Assembly (NCBI RefSeq): GCF_026652115.1
Contig: NZ_JAPPSQ010000002.1
Location: 301,244 to 365,243 of the forward strand
Length of the DNA stretch: 64,000 nucleotides
DNA from: Algoriphagus sp. PAP.12
Lineage (GTDB): Bacteria; Bacteroidota; Bacteroidia; Cytophagales; Cyclobacteriaceae
Direction: 5' to 3'
How positions within the stretch are numbered: the first letter of the stretch is position 1; every line of letters begins with the position of its first letter. Both the position numbers and the translations under genes were made by a program. The notes beneath the pieces were generated by a model. It was not told the DNA's origin. It did not search any database and saw nothing but the letters and a program-made list of their open reading frames with translations. Below are positions 24,131 through 33,129 of the stretch, one piece after another.

Positions 24131-26307
24131 GATTGACTATTTTTCTGGAATGCCTTTTTTAATTCCTGATTGGAGAGGTATGAAGTGCCGACAGACTTAT
24201 AATTTTTGGCAAACGGGTATAACTTTTCTTTCAGGATATTCCTGCCTTTTTCATTCAATTTTCCAGCTTCCAATTCCTGTAGATGCAAGAGTAAATCCCA
24301 ATCCTGCAATCCGCTGTTTTGCATTCGCTCAGTCCATAATTTGCCAAGTTCCTGAACCTTTGATTTTTCCTCAGAGTTCAAGCCATTTTGTACCAAATAT
24401 CCTAAAACCAAAGAAGCCAAAGGCTCTATTCGTTCTTCCAATTCAGCCATTTCTTTCTGAATCCCAAACTCCAATTCTTCAAGATCTCCCGTCAATCTCT
24501 TCTCTTCTTCTTTGATTGGAGGAGGATCATAACCGGTTTTTTTAATATACACTCTGGACTTTTGCTGTACGGTTTTCAAAAATTCCAATGCTTTGTATTG
24601 ATATGAAAGGGATTCCTCGGGTTCAAACAATCTCAAATGCAATTCTGCCTGCCACATTTGCTCCAATGCAGACTTCAACGCTCCTCTTGTACTTTGCTCG
24701 AAATAGGTATTCATTTCCTCCGAATCATGGGCATGCATATAATCACTCAATAGGCTTTCGATTCCACCTCCTTGGGATTCTTCAGTTTCTTCATGGGCAT
24801 GTTTTTCCTCATGAACTTCAGCTGGCTTGAAATCTGGATCATGTTCCCCTTCCTGATCATGTAAATGCATGTAGCTGCTAAGCAAATCTCCCTCTTCTCC
24901 TTCCATACTTGCTCCTCCTGCATCCGATTCAAACTCCTCACCCATGTATTGCCCGTATCGCAGACGCAAAAGCTTTTGATCATACCCGATCTCATTGGAG
25001 GTATAATTGAATTCTTGCTCTGCTTTAGTTTTTCGCTCAGAAATTAGTTTTTCCGTATCAATAATAATCTGTCTTTGGCTTCTGAAATATTCCGGCAAAA
25101 CATTGATCGCCATTCCTTCCATAGCTGCATCCGAATCATCCGATTCATCAAAATACTTGATAAAAAACGTGTCAGTTCTGGATGAATTAGGTTCGGGAGA
25201 TTTGTTATCGTTTGCTGACCAATAATAATACAGTTCATCCCCTGGCTGAAACTCTAATTGGGAAACGTCTAAGATAAAATTGCTCTGCTTGGATTGAAAG
25301 GCCCTGGTTTCAACAGGAAAACGCATTTCCCGAAACTTCACATTTTCTCCTTTTCCTCGGGCCATGGTAGCTACCAAAACAACTTCGGTCACTTGAAAAT
25401 CATCAGAGATTTGTGCTCCCAAATTGAGTTTGGGATTATTTCCTGGGAAAAAGAATTTATAGGTTTCTTTTTCGGTAGGGATGATTTGAGGGCTTTTATC
25501 CTCAATGGCTTCTATGGAATAAAAATCCGATTCAAACACGGGACTTTCACCTGAGAAAGACTGAATGGAATAAATTCCGGAACTCACCAGATTCTCTTGT
25601 AGTAAATAGCGTCCATCCCTTTTGGAAAATGGAAGTTTTTCACCCAATGAATTGACGATAAACACTTCCGCATTATCAGAATTTTTAAATCCCAGGTCCC
25701 AGGTAATTTGAGAACCCTTCAAGGCTTTGATGTCCAAAGATTCTTGGGATTTCAAGGAGATTCCCGTGTAGGCAGGAGATTGGATTTTGACCGAACTAGC
25801 ACTTAAAAGAACTTCTTTTTCAGCAATCGAATCAGATGAAACAGAAATAATATTTTCAATATATGGCTCTTTGTTTTCGGAGCTGAAATCTGTCTTGCCA
25901 ATCAGATAAATTAATATTGTAATCAAAATCAAGGCGATCCCATAAGGCAAAAGTCCTCTTTGAAAAACGAAAATTCGATTGGGAATTTGTTTGGAAATCC
26001 TCTCCAATTGCAATCGCTCGACCAAGCTTGGATTCTCTTTTTCCAATAGCTCAAGGCTAAACTCCAAATTTCCGGATTGCTGATGAATTGCCTGTAACGC
26101 TTCCTTTTTATGTCTTTTGAAAGCCCCCAAATAAAATCCAAAAAGGATCGCTATTGGTGCAATAAATAGAGCCCTCAGCCAAGTATTGTCCGGAAGAATC
26201 AAATTCATCACAAGTGAAGTCATGACTCCTACAAGGATCGCTTTGATCCATATATTGAACCAAATCTGCCATTCTACCGAAGCGATATGTTTTTGCAGGC
26301 TTTTCAC
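24124..26307 (-). CDS. Large membrane protein of the MoxR/Bat operon with His-rich repeats (DUF4175-like)
   Basis: 727 residues. Two N-terminal helices (about 18-38 and 44-64) and one near 123-140 are followed by a long periplasmic or cytoplasmic part rich in Glu/Gln/Lys. A beta domain covers about 160-370 (KIQSPAYTGIS, WDLGFKNSDNAEVFIV, LYYYWSANDN). Two near-copies of a His-rich motif, LLSSYMHLHDQEGEHD and LLSDYMHAHDSEEMNT (about 475-530), flank an EVHEEKHAHEETEES stretch. The C-terminus is helical or coiled-coil. It resembles DUF4175-type proteins of MoxR clusters, but the match is from memory. It overlaps both neighbours by 4-7 nt. Confidence 0.65.
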   Translation of the reverse strand: MKSLQKHIASVEWQIWFNIWIKAILVGVMTSLVMNLILPDNTWLRALFIAPIAILFGFYLGAFKRHKKEALQAIHQQSGNLEFSLELLEKENPSLVERLQLERISKQIPNRIFVFQRGLLPYGIALILITILIYLIGKTDFSSENKEPYIENIISVSSDSIAEKEVLLSASSVKIQSPAYTGISLKSQESLDIKALKGSQITWDLGFKNSDNAEVFIVNSLGEKLPFSKRDGRYLLQENLVSSGIYSIQSFSGESPVFESDFYSIEAIEDKSPQIIPTEKETYKFFFPGNNPKLNLGAQISDDFQVTEVVLVATMARGKGENVKFREMRFPVETRAFQSKQSNFILDVSQLEFQPGDELYYYWSANDNKSPEPNSSRTDTFFIKYFDESDDSDAAMEGMAINVLPEYFRSQRQIIIDTEKLISERKTKAEQEFNYTSNEIGYDQKLLRLRYGQYMGEEFESDAGGASMEGEEGDLLSSYMHLHDQEGEHDPDFKPAEVHEEKHAHEETEESQGGGIESLLSDYMHAHDSEEMNTYFEQSTRGALKSALEQMWQAELHLRLFEPEESLSYQYKALEFLKTVQQKSRVYIKKTGYDPPPIKEEEKRLTGDLEELEFGIQKEMAELEERIEPLASLVLGYLVQNGLNSEEKSKVQELGKLWTERMQNSGLQDWDLLLHLQELEAGKLNEKGRNILKEKLYPFAKNYKSVGTSYLSNQELKKAFQKNSQSW

Positions 26308-27443
26308 AGGTTCTTTTGATAAGCTAAATAGCGCTCAGAAATAAACACGAGAATTAAAAGGATCAAAATGATCTCTGTGCTTTTTGCTTCCTTGGCTTTT
26401 CCAAAATCAGGAATTTTCTGAAACTTCCCTGCCCATTGGCTTTGGGTAATTACTGATGGATTTTCGATAGAAGTTTTTGCCAAAATCCTTTCCAAAATCA
26501 TCTCCGGAAGGATGCCTTTTTCCACAAGTTCGTCGAAAGAAAGCCCAGAAACTCCTGAAATCAATTGTTGGCTACCCTTCCAATTTTCCTCTAGACTTGT
26601 TGATAAAACCCAGGATGAAGATTGATTTTCCATGGAGTTTGAAAAAATCAAATTTGCTTGATCCAAATTCGACTCTTCATAAGCCAATCGATAAACTTCC
26701 TCGATGGCATTCAATGCAGCAAGAATGGATTCCTTGTCTTCCTCTACACTCTTAGAAAAATAAACTTTCAAGGGACTTTCAAGTACGATTTGAGAATTTC
26801 CTTTTTGCTCCTGGATTTGCAAAACTCCATCTTGACCTAAGGTCAAATATCCAGCAGAATCTAATTTAATCGACTTAGACCCCCCAATTAAATACTGGTT
26901 TTCAGACAAATGTATAATCGGTTCTTGAGGAAGCCACAAGGATTCTTCTGGAAATTGGTTGGACACTGAAGGAAGATAAAGATGAATTGAATCCATTTCC
27001 TCTGACAACTCATCCAAATAGCTTTGAAGGTTCTCTAACTCGAATTCAGGAGAGTTTCCTTCAAGTTCTGGAAGACCATCTGCCAACCAAAACACCTCTT
27101 CTCCTCTCGCACTCGCCTGCTCCAATTCAAACCTGAATTCTGATTCCAAGTCTTGACCTTGAATCACTAAATGAACGATTTCACTACCCATTACTTGTTT
27201 TTTACCTTCCCACCAAATCCCTGCAACTAGCATTACCAATAAAACCCAAAGGAATATTCTTAGGAGCAAAAGCCACCATTGCTGAATTTGTAGGGATCTA
27301 TTGGATTGGGATTCTTTTGGATTCAACCAAGCTGAGGCAGCCCATGCAATCACCTTTCCTTTTCGACCATTCCAAAGATGTATCAGGATCGGAACTCCAA
27401 TCCCCAGCAAAGCCCAAAGGAATTTTGACTGCACCCACTCCAT
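26304..27443 (-). CDS. BatA-like membrane protein (aerotolerance regulator N-terminal domain)
   Basis: 379 residues. The N-terminal domain follows the BatA N-domain pattern: a short helix with LLGIGVPILIHLWNGRK, a W-rich loop ending AWLNPKES, then a second helix (about 57-79, WWLLLLRIFLWVLLVML). The remainder is a periplasmic domain with one C-terminal helix (about 357-373). It shares 1 nt with the DUF58 gene (TGATG arrangement) and 4 nt with the next gene. Function: a membrane component of the MoxR-associated complex, with no enzyme motif. Confidence 0.8.
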   Translation of the reverse strand: MEWVQSKFLWALLGIGVPILIHLWNGRKGKVIAWAASAWLNPKESQSNRSLQIQQWWLLLLRIFLWVLLVMLVAGIWWEGKKQVMGSEIVHLVIQGQDLESEFRFELEQASARGEEVFWLADGLPELEGNSPEFELENLQSYLDELSEEMDSIHLYLPSVSNQFPEESLWLPQEPIIHLSENQYLIGGSKSIKLDSAGYLTLGQDGVLQIQEQKGNSQIVLESPLKVYFSKSVEEDKESILAALNAIEEVYRLAYEESNLDQANLIFSNSMENQSSSWVLSTSLEENWKGSQQLISGVSGLSFDELVEKGILPEMILERILAKTSIENPSVITQSQWAGKFQKIPDFGKAKEAKSTEIILILLILVFISERYLAYQKNL

Positions 27444-28309
27444 CAGGAAAGCTGTTTACGGTTTAAAATAGATCGAAGAACCTCAGTCAAAGGCTCTTTC
27501 ATGGATACCCGCAGCAAGTGAACTTTCGGTAGCTCCAGCTTTTCTTCCAACTGATTCAGATAGGCTTGAAAGTTCTTTCGAAAGGTTTCCTGAACAGATT
27601 TTCCATCCTGAACCAGTTCCTGACCGGATTCCAAATCTCGAAAAATGAAGTTTCCATTCAATTGAAAGTTCAATTCCTGCTCACCCAACACTTGAACCAA
27701 AACCAATTCTTTTCTCGGATGGCGGAATTGCTGAACCAGGTATTCCCACTCATTTTCTTTTTGCAAAAAGTCAGAAACCCAGATAATCAATTCCCGATTC
27801 CTTCCCTGGACCATTCCCTCAGGTATGTATTCCAAAGGCCAATCCCCGGATGCTTTTTCATCTTCTAGGTAATATAGAATTCGTTGGAAGCTTTTGGGAG
27901 TTGGGGATACTTTTTGGTTGATTTTCCCCTCTGATAGGGTATAATAACTCATGGAATCTCCCTGCAAATAGCCAATATAAGCCAATGAAGCCAATAGGTT
28001 TTTGGCATAATCGAGTCGGGTAAATCCACCCTCCTCATAATTCATGGAACCAGAAAGGTCCAGCATCATTCTAATATGCAGATTGCTTTCTGTGGTAGAT
28101 TCTTTTACCATGTATTTTCCAGATCGAGAGAAATACTTCCAATCGATCCGCTTGAGATCATCACCGGGCTGATAATGCCTGTATTGCTCAAACTCACTCC
28201 CAACACCAATCCGGATACCCGAATGGATGCCTTGTCTCATTTGCTCAGAAACCAAGCGAGCCGACAAGCGAAGATCTTTGAGTTTGATGATCTCTAGATT
28301 ACTTGGCAT
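27443..28309 (-). CDS. DUF58 family protein
   Basis: 288 residues. The DUF58 signature is complete: GVGSEFEQYRHYQPGDD followed by IDWKYFSRSGKYMVKE (about 36-70). The vWA-like MIDAS D84-L-S86-G-S88 follows. No membrane helix is predicted, so it is the cytosolic partner. DUF58 proteins are regularly encoded next to MoxR ATPases, where they are proposed substrates or adaptors for metal-dependent complex assembly. It overlaps MoxR by 11 nt. Confidence 0.93.
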   Translation of the reverse strand: MPSNLEIIKLKDLRLSARLVSEQMRQGIHSGIRIGVGSEFEQYRHYQPGDDLKRIDWKYFSRSGKYMVKESTTESNLHIRMMLDLSGSMNYEEGGFTRLDYAKNLLASLAYIGYLQGDSMSYYTLSEGKINQKVSPTPKSFQRILYYLEDEKASGDWPLEYIPEGMVQGRNRELIIWVSDFLQKENEWEYLVQQFRHPRKELVLVQVLGEQELNFQLNGNFIFRDLESGQELVQDGKSVQETFRKNFQAYLNQLEEKLELPKVHLLRVSMKEPLTEVLRSILNRKQLS

Positions 28310-29291
28310 GGACCGGTACGAGTTCTAGGATTTTGGAAATGATGTAATCGGTATCCAATTGCTCCGCTTCTGCTCGGAAATGCAAGGAAATACGGTGTCT
28401 CAATACAGGGTAGATCAAGGTCTGAATATCCTCAGGAATGACCGAATACCTTCCTTTGATAATAGCCCTTGCTTTTGCACACAAAACCAAGGCCTGTCCA
28501 GCTCTTGTCCCTGCCCCCCATTCCACATAGGTTTTTACCTCAGGAATAGTCGTATTTTCCAATCTCGTAGCACGAATTAATCGGGTGATATAATTCAATA
28601 GCCCGGAGTCCAAATGGACCTCTCTGGTCAGTTGCTGCAGCTGCTGAACCTCCTCACCTGAAAGAATTTTCTCAGGTGTTGCTTTATAAGTTCCTGTAGT
28701 CTTTTCCAACACTTCCAATTCCTCCTGTTCGGATGGGTACCCCAGTTTGATATACAATAGGAAACGGTCCAATTGAGCTTCAGGAAGCGGATATGTACCA
28801 CTTTGCTCGATTGGGTTTTGGGTTGCAATGATTAAAAATGGGCTGGGAAGTTTGTAGTTTTTACCTCCATAGGTCACCAACTTCTCCTGCATGGCTTCCA
28901 AAAGCGCTGCTTGGGTTTTTGGAGGAGTTCTATTGATCTCATCTGCCAAAACCATATTTGCGAAAATAGGTCCATGATTAAATTGAAAAAATTTCTTTCC
29001 GGTGCTGTGATCCTCTTCCAGAATCTCGGTGCCCAAAATATCTCCAGGCATCAAGTCCGGTGTAAATTGAATCCTTTTGAAACTCAATTCCATCACCTCT
29101 GAAATGGTTTTCACCATCAAAGTTTTTGCAAGGCCAGGAACACCTTCTAATAAACAATGTCCTCCCGCCAACAAGGTAATAATCACCTGATCCAGGACTT
29201 CCTCCTGTCCGACAATGACTTTGGCAATTTCTTTTTTCAGCAATGGAATCTTATCCACTAGTTGCTGATATTGAGTTAGTTCTGTTTCCAA
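28299..29291 (-). CDS. MoxR-family AAA+ ATPase
   Basis: 330 residues. Walker A is GVPGLAKT (50-57), Walker B is VLADEIN (about 113-119), and sensor 1 is IATQNPIEQSGTYPLPEAQLD, cited by its IATQNP core. The C-terminal lid (EYxxWGAGTRAGQALVLCAKA) is present as VEWGAGTRAGQALVLCAKA. MoxR ATPases act as chaperones for assembly or cofactor insertion of vWA-domain partners, here presumably DUF58 and the Bat-like membrane proteins. It lies 7 nt after DUF4159. Confidence 0.96.
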   Translation of the reverse strand: METELTQYQQLVDKIPLLKKEIAKVIVGQEEVLDQVIITLLAGGHCLLEGVPGLAKTLMVKTISEVMELSFKRIQFTPDLMPGDILGTEILEEDHSTGKKFFQFNHGPIFANMVLADEINRTPPKTQAALLEAMQEKLVTYGGKNYKLPSPFLIIATQNPIEQSGTYPLPEAQLDRFLLYIKLGYPSEQEELEVLEKTTGTYKATPEKILSGEEVQQLQQLTREVHLDSGLLNYITRLIRATRLENTTIPEVKTYVEWGAGTRAGQALVLCAKARAIIKGRYSVIPEDIQTLIYPVLRHRISLHFRAEAEQLDTDYIISKILELVPVHAK

Positions 29292-29298
29292 GGTTGGT

Positions 29299-29919
29299 CT
29301 AGGTTAAGGCATATACAATGATATTCACTCCAAATCGAGTGTTATCAATTTTATTGAATCGTTTGTTTCGAAAATCATAATCCCACTCACAGCCATAGTC
29401 TTTATTGCTGTAAAGGACTCCTATTCTCCCATTGATCTCGATGGCTTTGAGATAATCATGAACTAGGTCATCTCCCCAACCATTCAATTCAAAGGAGGTT
29501 GCTGGTGGACCATCTTCAAAATCAAAAAAGCATCTGTATAAGTAATGGTCATTGGGGATTTTTTTCAATGAACCTTCCCCAAAGGTTCTTGTCATTTCTT
29601 CTTCAAATGACTTGGCAAACAGCCCATCAATATCATGGTTACAGTCATCTACAAATACAAATCCTCCCTGTTCCACATAGGTTTTGAAAACCTTTCTTTC
29701 TTCTTGTGAAAACTCCACCAATTTATGTCCACTGAGGTAGCAAAATGGACTTTTGTAAATCTCCTCACTACTCAGCTCAATCACTCGCTCCTTTTCATCC
29801 ACCGGAATGGTGGTATATTCCACCAAGCTATGAAGCAAATTGGATGGCATACGCTGATCAGTGTCCCAGTTTCCTGAGTTGTACTTGATTCGGGTGAAAA
29901 AGAAGTTGGTAGCTTTCAT
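29299..29919 (-). CDS. DUF4159 domain protein
   Basis: 206 residues, no signal peptide. Recognisable DUF4159 blocks are FFFTRIKYNSGNWD at the N-terminus, VEQGGFVFVDDCNHD in the middle, GVLYSNKDYGCEWDYD, and the C-terminal FGVNIIVYALT. The fold is like class I glutamine amidotransferases. It is the first gene of the six-gene MoxR operon, and the family is typically found in that context. The role is unknown. Confidence 0.85.
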   Translation of the reverse strand: MKATNFFFTRIKYNSGNWDTDQRMPSNLLHSLVEYTTIPVDEKERVIELSSEEIYKSPFCYLSGHKLVEFSQEERKVFKTYVEQGGFVFVDDCNHDIDGLFAKSFEEEMTRTFGEGSLKKIPNDHYLYRCFFDFEDGPPATSFELNGWGDDLVHDYLKAIEINGRIGVLYSNKDYGCEWDYDFRNKRFNKIDNTRFGVNIIVYALT

Positions 29920-29930
29920 AATGGGGATCT

Positions 29931-29977
29931 GTCACCCTGAGTGAAGTGGAAGGGTCATCGACTCCGCTCGGACTGAC
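29931..29977. repeat. REP-like imperfect hairpin
   Basis: GTCACCCTGAGTGAAGTGGA (29931-29950) pairs imperfectly with TCGACTCCGCTCGGACTGAC (29958-29977): 14 of 20 positions are complementary, and most of the others allow G-U pairs. It belongs with the CGCTCAGGCT words at 22394-22467. Confidence 0.65.
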
Positions 29978-30009
29978 ACGATATATAATCTCAATTTTAA
30001 TCAACGAAT

Positions 30010-30070
30010 CCACAGACCAGAATTGACCAAATCCCTAAATGATTAAGAATCTGTCGACCATGGTCTGTGG
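30010..30070. repeat. Perfect inverted repeat in the TldE/DUF4159 spacer
   Basis: CCACAGACCA (30010-30019) and TGGTCTGTGG (30061-30070) form a 10-bp stem around 41 nt. The second arm also sits in the local palindrome GACCATGGTC. It could end the tldE transcript or be a mobile palindrome. Confidence 0.6.
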
Positions 30071-30084
30071 ACGGTTGACTAATT

Positions 30085-31401
30085 TTAAACTGCGTCAGAC
30101 AAACTGGTGAAGGTAAAGTCTCTGATTTTCATCGGAGGCACCATATTTCCGTTTGTTCTTTCCGGTTTACCCATCGCCTCGATGTTGTTCAACATGATGA
30201 TCGGGCTTTCATTGAATCGGAAGTTTTTCACAGGGAATTTGATCTGTCCATTTTCAATGTAGAAAGTACCATCACGAGTCAATCCGGTATACAATAAAGT
30301 CTGAGGATCTACAGATCTGATATACCAGAAACGGGTAACTAAGACACCTCTTTCCGTATTCCGGATCATATCTAAAAGCGATTCATCACCACCCTCGAAG
30401 ATCATTCCTCTTGGTCTTGGTACTGGCTGAACACCTTGCTTCTCTGCCCAATAGCGAGAGTAGTACATGTTTTTTACCACTCCGTTTTCCACCCAAGTGG
30501 TCTTTTCCATAGGAAGTCCATCTCCGGACCAAGGAGCGGAAGGAATATCTGGATGATTAGGATCAGAATAGATGTTGACTCTTTCGTCAAATAGCTTTTC
30601 GCCCAACTTGGTACCGCCTCCCCTTTTACTTAGGAAGCTTCTACCTTCATCTGCATTTCTAGCATCCATTCCAAAAGCCATCAACCTAAGCAAGTCATTG
30701 GCTGCCATTGGCTCCAATATCACAGTGTATTTCCCTGGTTCGATTGCTTGTGCATTCACAGAGGCTTTCGCTTTTTGAACAGCGATATTGGTCACAGGGC
30801 CTGATTTCAAGAGGTTTACATCATTGAAATCCTTACCGGCATAACCCGAACCTGTTCCATCTGCAGTTCTTACAGTAACTGTAAAATCAACTGAAGTGGA
30901 TTGATTGTAACCAAACAGACCTTTGCTATTTCCCGTGGCAACAAAGCCTGAGAAATCCTCCAAATAACCAGCAGCAGTCAAATTATTTTCTTCACATGGC
31001 TTGATAGAATCTATCGCCACCTGAGCTCTGTAATCTGGATCAATAGCATCTGTGGATGACACAAAAGTTTTGGACTCTCCATAGTTCTGAGGACCCAACA
31101 TTGGCATGTATTCAGGGTTTTCTGGAGCCAACTTTGCAATCTCCTCAGCTCTAGCCACCGCCTTCTTCAAAGATTCATCATCCAATTCATTGATAGTGGT
31201 CGATCCTGATTTTTTTCCATAAACGGAAGTGATGCTCAACCCAATTTCATTGGTCTCTCCACTAGTATTTACTGTATTTCTAGCGTATCGAATATTTCCT
31301 GTTCGTCCACCACTGATGGTGACTTCCGTCTCATCTGCTTTTGCATAAGACAATACCTTGTCAATAATTGCCTTTGCTTCTTCTTTCGTTAGTATAGCCA
31401 T
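30085..31401 (-). CDS. tldE: TldE/PmbA-family subunit
   Basis: 438 residues, no signal peptide. N-terminal TldD_PmbA domain: SGGRTGNIRYARNTVNTSGE and LDDESLKKAVARAEEIAK. C-terminal domain: GKYTVILEPMAANDLLRLM, where the HExxxH of TldD is replaced, as expected for the non-catalytic partner, and GVLVTRFWYIRSVDPQTLLYTG. TldD and TldE form a heterodimeric Zn-metalloprotease that degrades unfolded peptides or matures peptides such as microcin B17. It lies 15 nt downstream of tldD, so the two are co-transcribed. Confidence 0.9.
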   Translation of the reverse strand: MAILTKEEAKAIIDKVLSYAKADETEVTISGGRTGNIRYARNTVNTSGETNEIGLSITSVYGKKSGSTTINELDDESLKKAVARAEEIAKLAPENPEYMPMLGPQNYGESKTFVSSTDAIDPDYRAQVAIDSIKPCEENNLTAAGYLEDFSGFVATGNSKGLFGYNQSTSVDFTVTVRTADGTGSGYAGKDFNDVNLLKSGPVTNIAVQKAKASVNAQAIEPGKYTVILEPMAANDLLRLMAFGMDARNADEGRSFLSKRGGGTKLGEKLFDERVNIYSDPNHPDIPSAPWSGDGLPMEKTTWVENGVVKNMYYSRYWAEKQGVQPVPRPRGMIFEGGDESLLDMIRNTERGVLVTRFWYIRSVDPQTLLYTGLTRDGTFYIENGQIKFPVKNFRFNESPIIMLNNIEAMGKPERTNGNMVPPMKIRDFTFTSLSDAV

Positions 31402-31416
31402 GATGTTGATTTAGAA

Positions 31417-33060
31417 TTAAATGGATCTACCTGTGTTAATTACATTGACACCGTCAAAACGGGTAGTTGAACTACCGTGAGAAACTGCAGAAGCCTGAGA
31501 TGGCTGACCTTTTCCATCGAAGAAGGTTCCAAAAAGCTTATAATCATCCTTGTCGCAAATTGCCGAACAAGAGTTCCAGAATTCCTGAGTATTGGATTGA
31601 TACGCTACATCTTCCAGCATTCCTGCGATTTCACCATTCTTGATTTCGTAGAATACCTGACCTCCAAACTGGAAGTTATATCGCTGCTGATCAATAGAGT
31701 AAGATCCTCTACCCAATATGTAGATTCCCTTTTCAATATCCTTGATCATATCATGGGCACTCATTTTTTCCGAACCTGGCTTCAAGGAAACATTCGCCAT
31801 TCTCTGGAACTGAACAGAACTCCAGTTATCCGCATAGCAACAGCCATGAGATTCCTTTTCGCCAATGATCTTGGCTTGATCACGGATAGCCTGGTAATTG
31901 ACCAATTTGCCATTTTTGATCAAATCCCATTCTTTGGTTTTCACACCTTCATCATCCCAGCCAACATAGCCTAATGAATTGGGTTGAATCTTATCGGCAA
32001 CAATATTCACTTTATCAGATCCATATTGGAAATCTTTGGTTTCCCATTTATCCAAGGTTGCAAAGCTGGTTCCAGCGTAATTAGCTTCATAACCCAATAC
32101 ACGATCCAATTCCAATGGGTGACCCACTGATTCGTGGATAGTCAAGCCCAAATGATCTGGATCCAACATCAAATCGTATTTCCCAGGCATGACAGATTTA
32201 GCAGACAGCTTTTCTTTTGCATGATTGGCAGCAGCAATTGCATCTTCTACCATATCATAGCTATTTCTATAGCTGTTAAACCCTGCTGGATTCATGATTT
32301 TCTCAGACTCTAATCCGTCTAGATATTCATAGCCCATACCCATCGGTGCACTTAATGCCTGACGAGAACGGAAAAGACCTTTTTCTCTATCTACTGCAGT
32401 GACAGTGAAGTTTGGCCAAATTCTGTGAACATCCTGGTCGATGTATGATCCATCTGTAGATGCGAAATACTTCTGCTCATTCACCATGAAAAGTGCTGAG
32501 TTTACAAAGGCAGCTCCGTTATCCAAAGCAGCATTATTTACAGATAGAAGCAAGTCAATTTTATCTTTAACTGGAATCTCCATGGCATTCTTTTGAATTG
32601 GAGTCTTCCAACTCACTTCACCATAAGATTCAACCGGTGCCAATTGCACTGGTTCTTTCTGAAGTTTGGAGTTTGCTTTAGCAATTGCTACAGCAGTTTC
32701 AGCACATTTTTTAATTCCGTCAGGAGTCACATCTGAAGTTGCTGAAAAACCCCAAGTTCCGTTTGCGATAACTCTAATACCAACTCCAAAGGATTCAGCA
32801 TTGGTGATCCCTTGAACATTTTTTTCGCGGGTGAAAAGGAACTGTTGTAGATACCTCCCGATTCTGACATCGGTGTAAGTTGCTCCAAGGGATTTGGTTG
32901 TATTTAGGGCTACATCTGCCAACAATTTCTTTGCAGCTACGTCAATGCCCGGAGACATCAATTGTGCTTCTTCGATTGGCTTACTGTGAGCTACTAAACC
33001 AGGAACCATCATGGCTCCCAAACCTAATCCCGATAGATGAATAAAATCTCTTCGTTTCAA
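31417..33060 (-). CDS. tldD: TldD-family metalloprotease with Tat-like signal
   Basis: 547 residues from TTG 33060, which gives MKRRDFIHLSGLGLGA, a twin-arginine-type signal. The longest frame begins at another TTG (33129), but a promoter-like TTG-N20-TACATTTA (33129 to 33099) lies between, favouring the shorter start. The zinc motif HESVGH lies in TIHESVGHPLELDR (residues about 309-314 with this start). ESHGCCYADNWSSVQ follows. It is the catalytic partner of TldE. A Tat signal on TldD but not on TldE is odd for a heterodimer known from the cytosol. Confidence 0.88.
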   Translation of the reverse strand: MKRRDFIHLSGLGLGAMMVPGLVAHSKPIEEAQLMSPGIDVAAKKLLADVALNTTKSLGATYTDVRIGRYLQQFLFTREKNVQGITNAESFGVGIRVIANGTWGFSATSDVTPDGIKKCAETAVAIAKANSKLQKEPVQLAPVESYGEVSWKTPIQKNAMEIPVKDKIDLLLSVNNAALDNGAAFVNSALFMVNEQKYFASTDGSYIDQDVHRIWPNFTVTAVDREKGLFRSRQALSAPMGMGYEYLDGLESEKIMNPAGFNSYRNSYDMVEDAIAAANHAKEKLSAKSVMPGKYDLMLDPDHLGLTIHESVGHPLELDRVLGYEANYAGTSFATLDKWETKDFQYGSDKVNIVADKIQPNSLGYVGWDDEGVKTKEWDLIKNGKLVNYQAIRDQAKIIGEKESHGCCYADNWSSVQFQRMANVSLKPGSEKMSAHDMIKDIEKGIYILGRGSYSIDQQRYNFQFGGQVFYEIKNGEIAGMLEDVAYQSNTQEFWNSCSAICDKDDYKLFGTFFDGKGQPSQASAVSHGSSTTRFDGVNVINTGRSI

Positions 33061-33098
33061 TGGCTTGTTATTTATGGTGATAGTAATTCTCTCTTTTT

Positions 33099-33129
33099 TA
33101 AATGTAAGATGAATATTACAGCTATTCAA
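33099..33129 (-). promoter_or_regulatory. Candidate promoter of tldD-tldE
   Basis: On the minus strand, TTG (33127-33129), a 20-nt spacer and TACATTTA (33099-33106) resemble the Bacteroidota TTTG-N19-21-TAnnTTTG consensus. It would give a leader of about 30 nt before TTG 33060. Confidence 0.4.
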
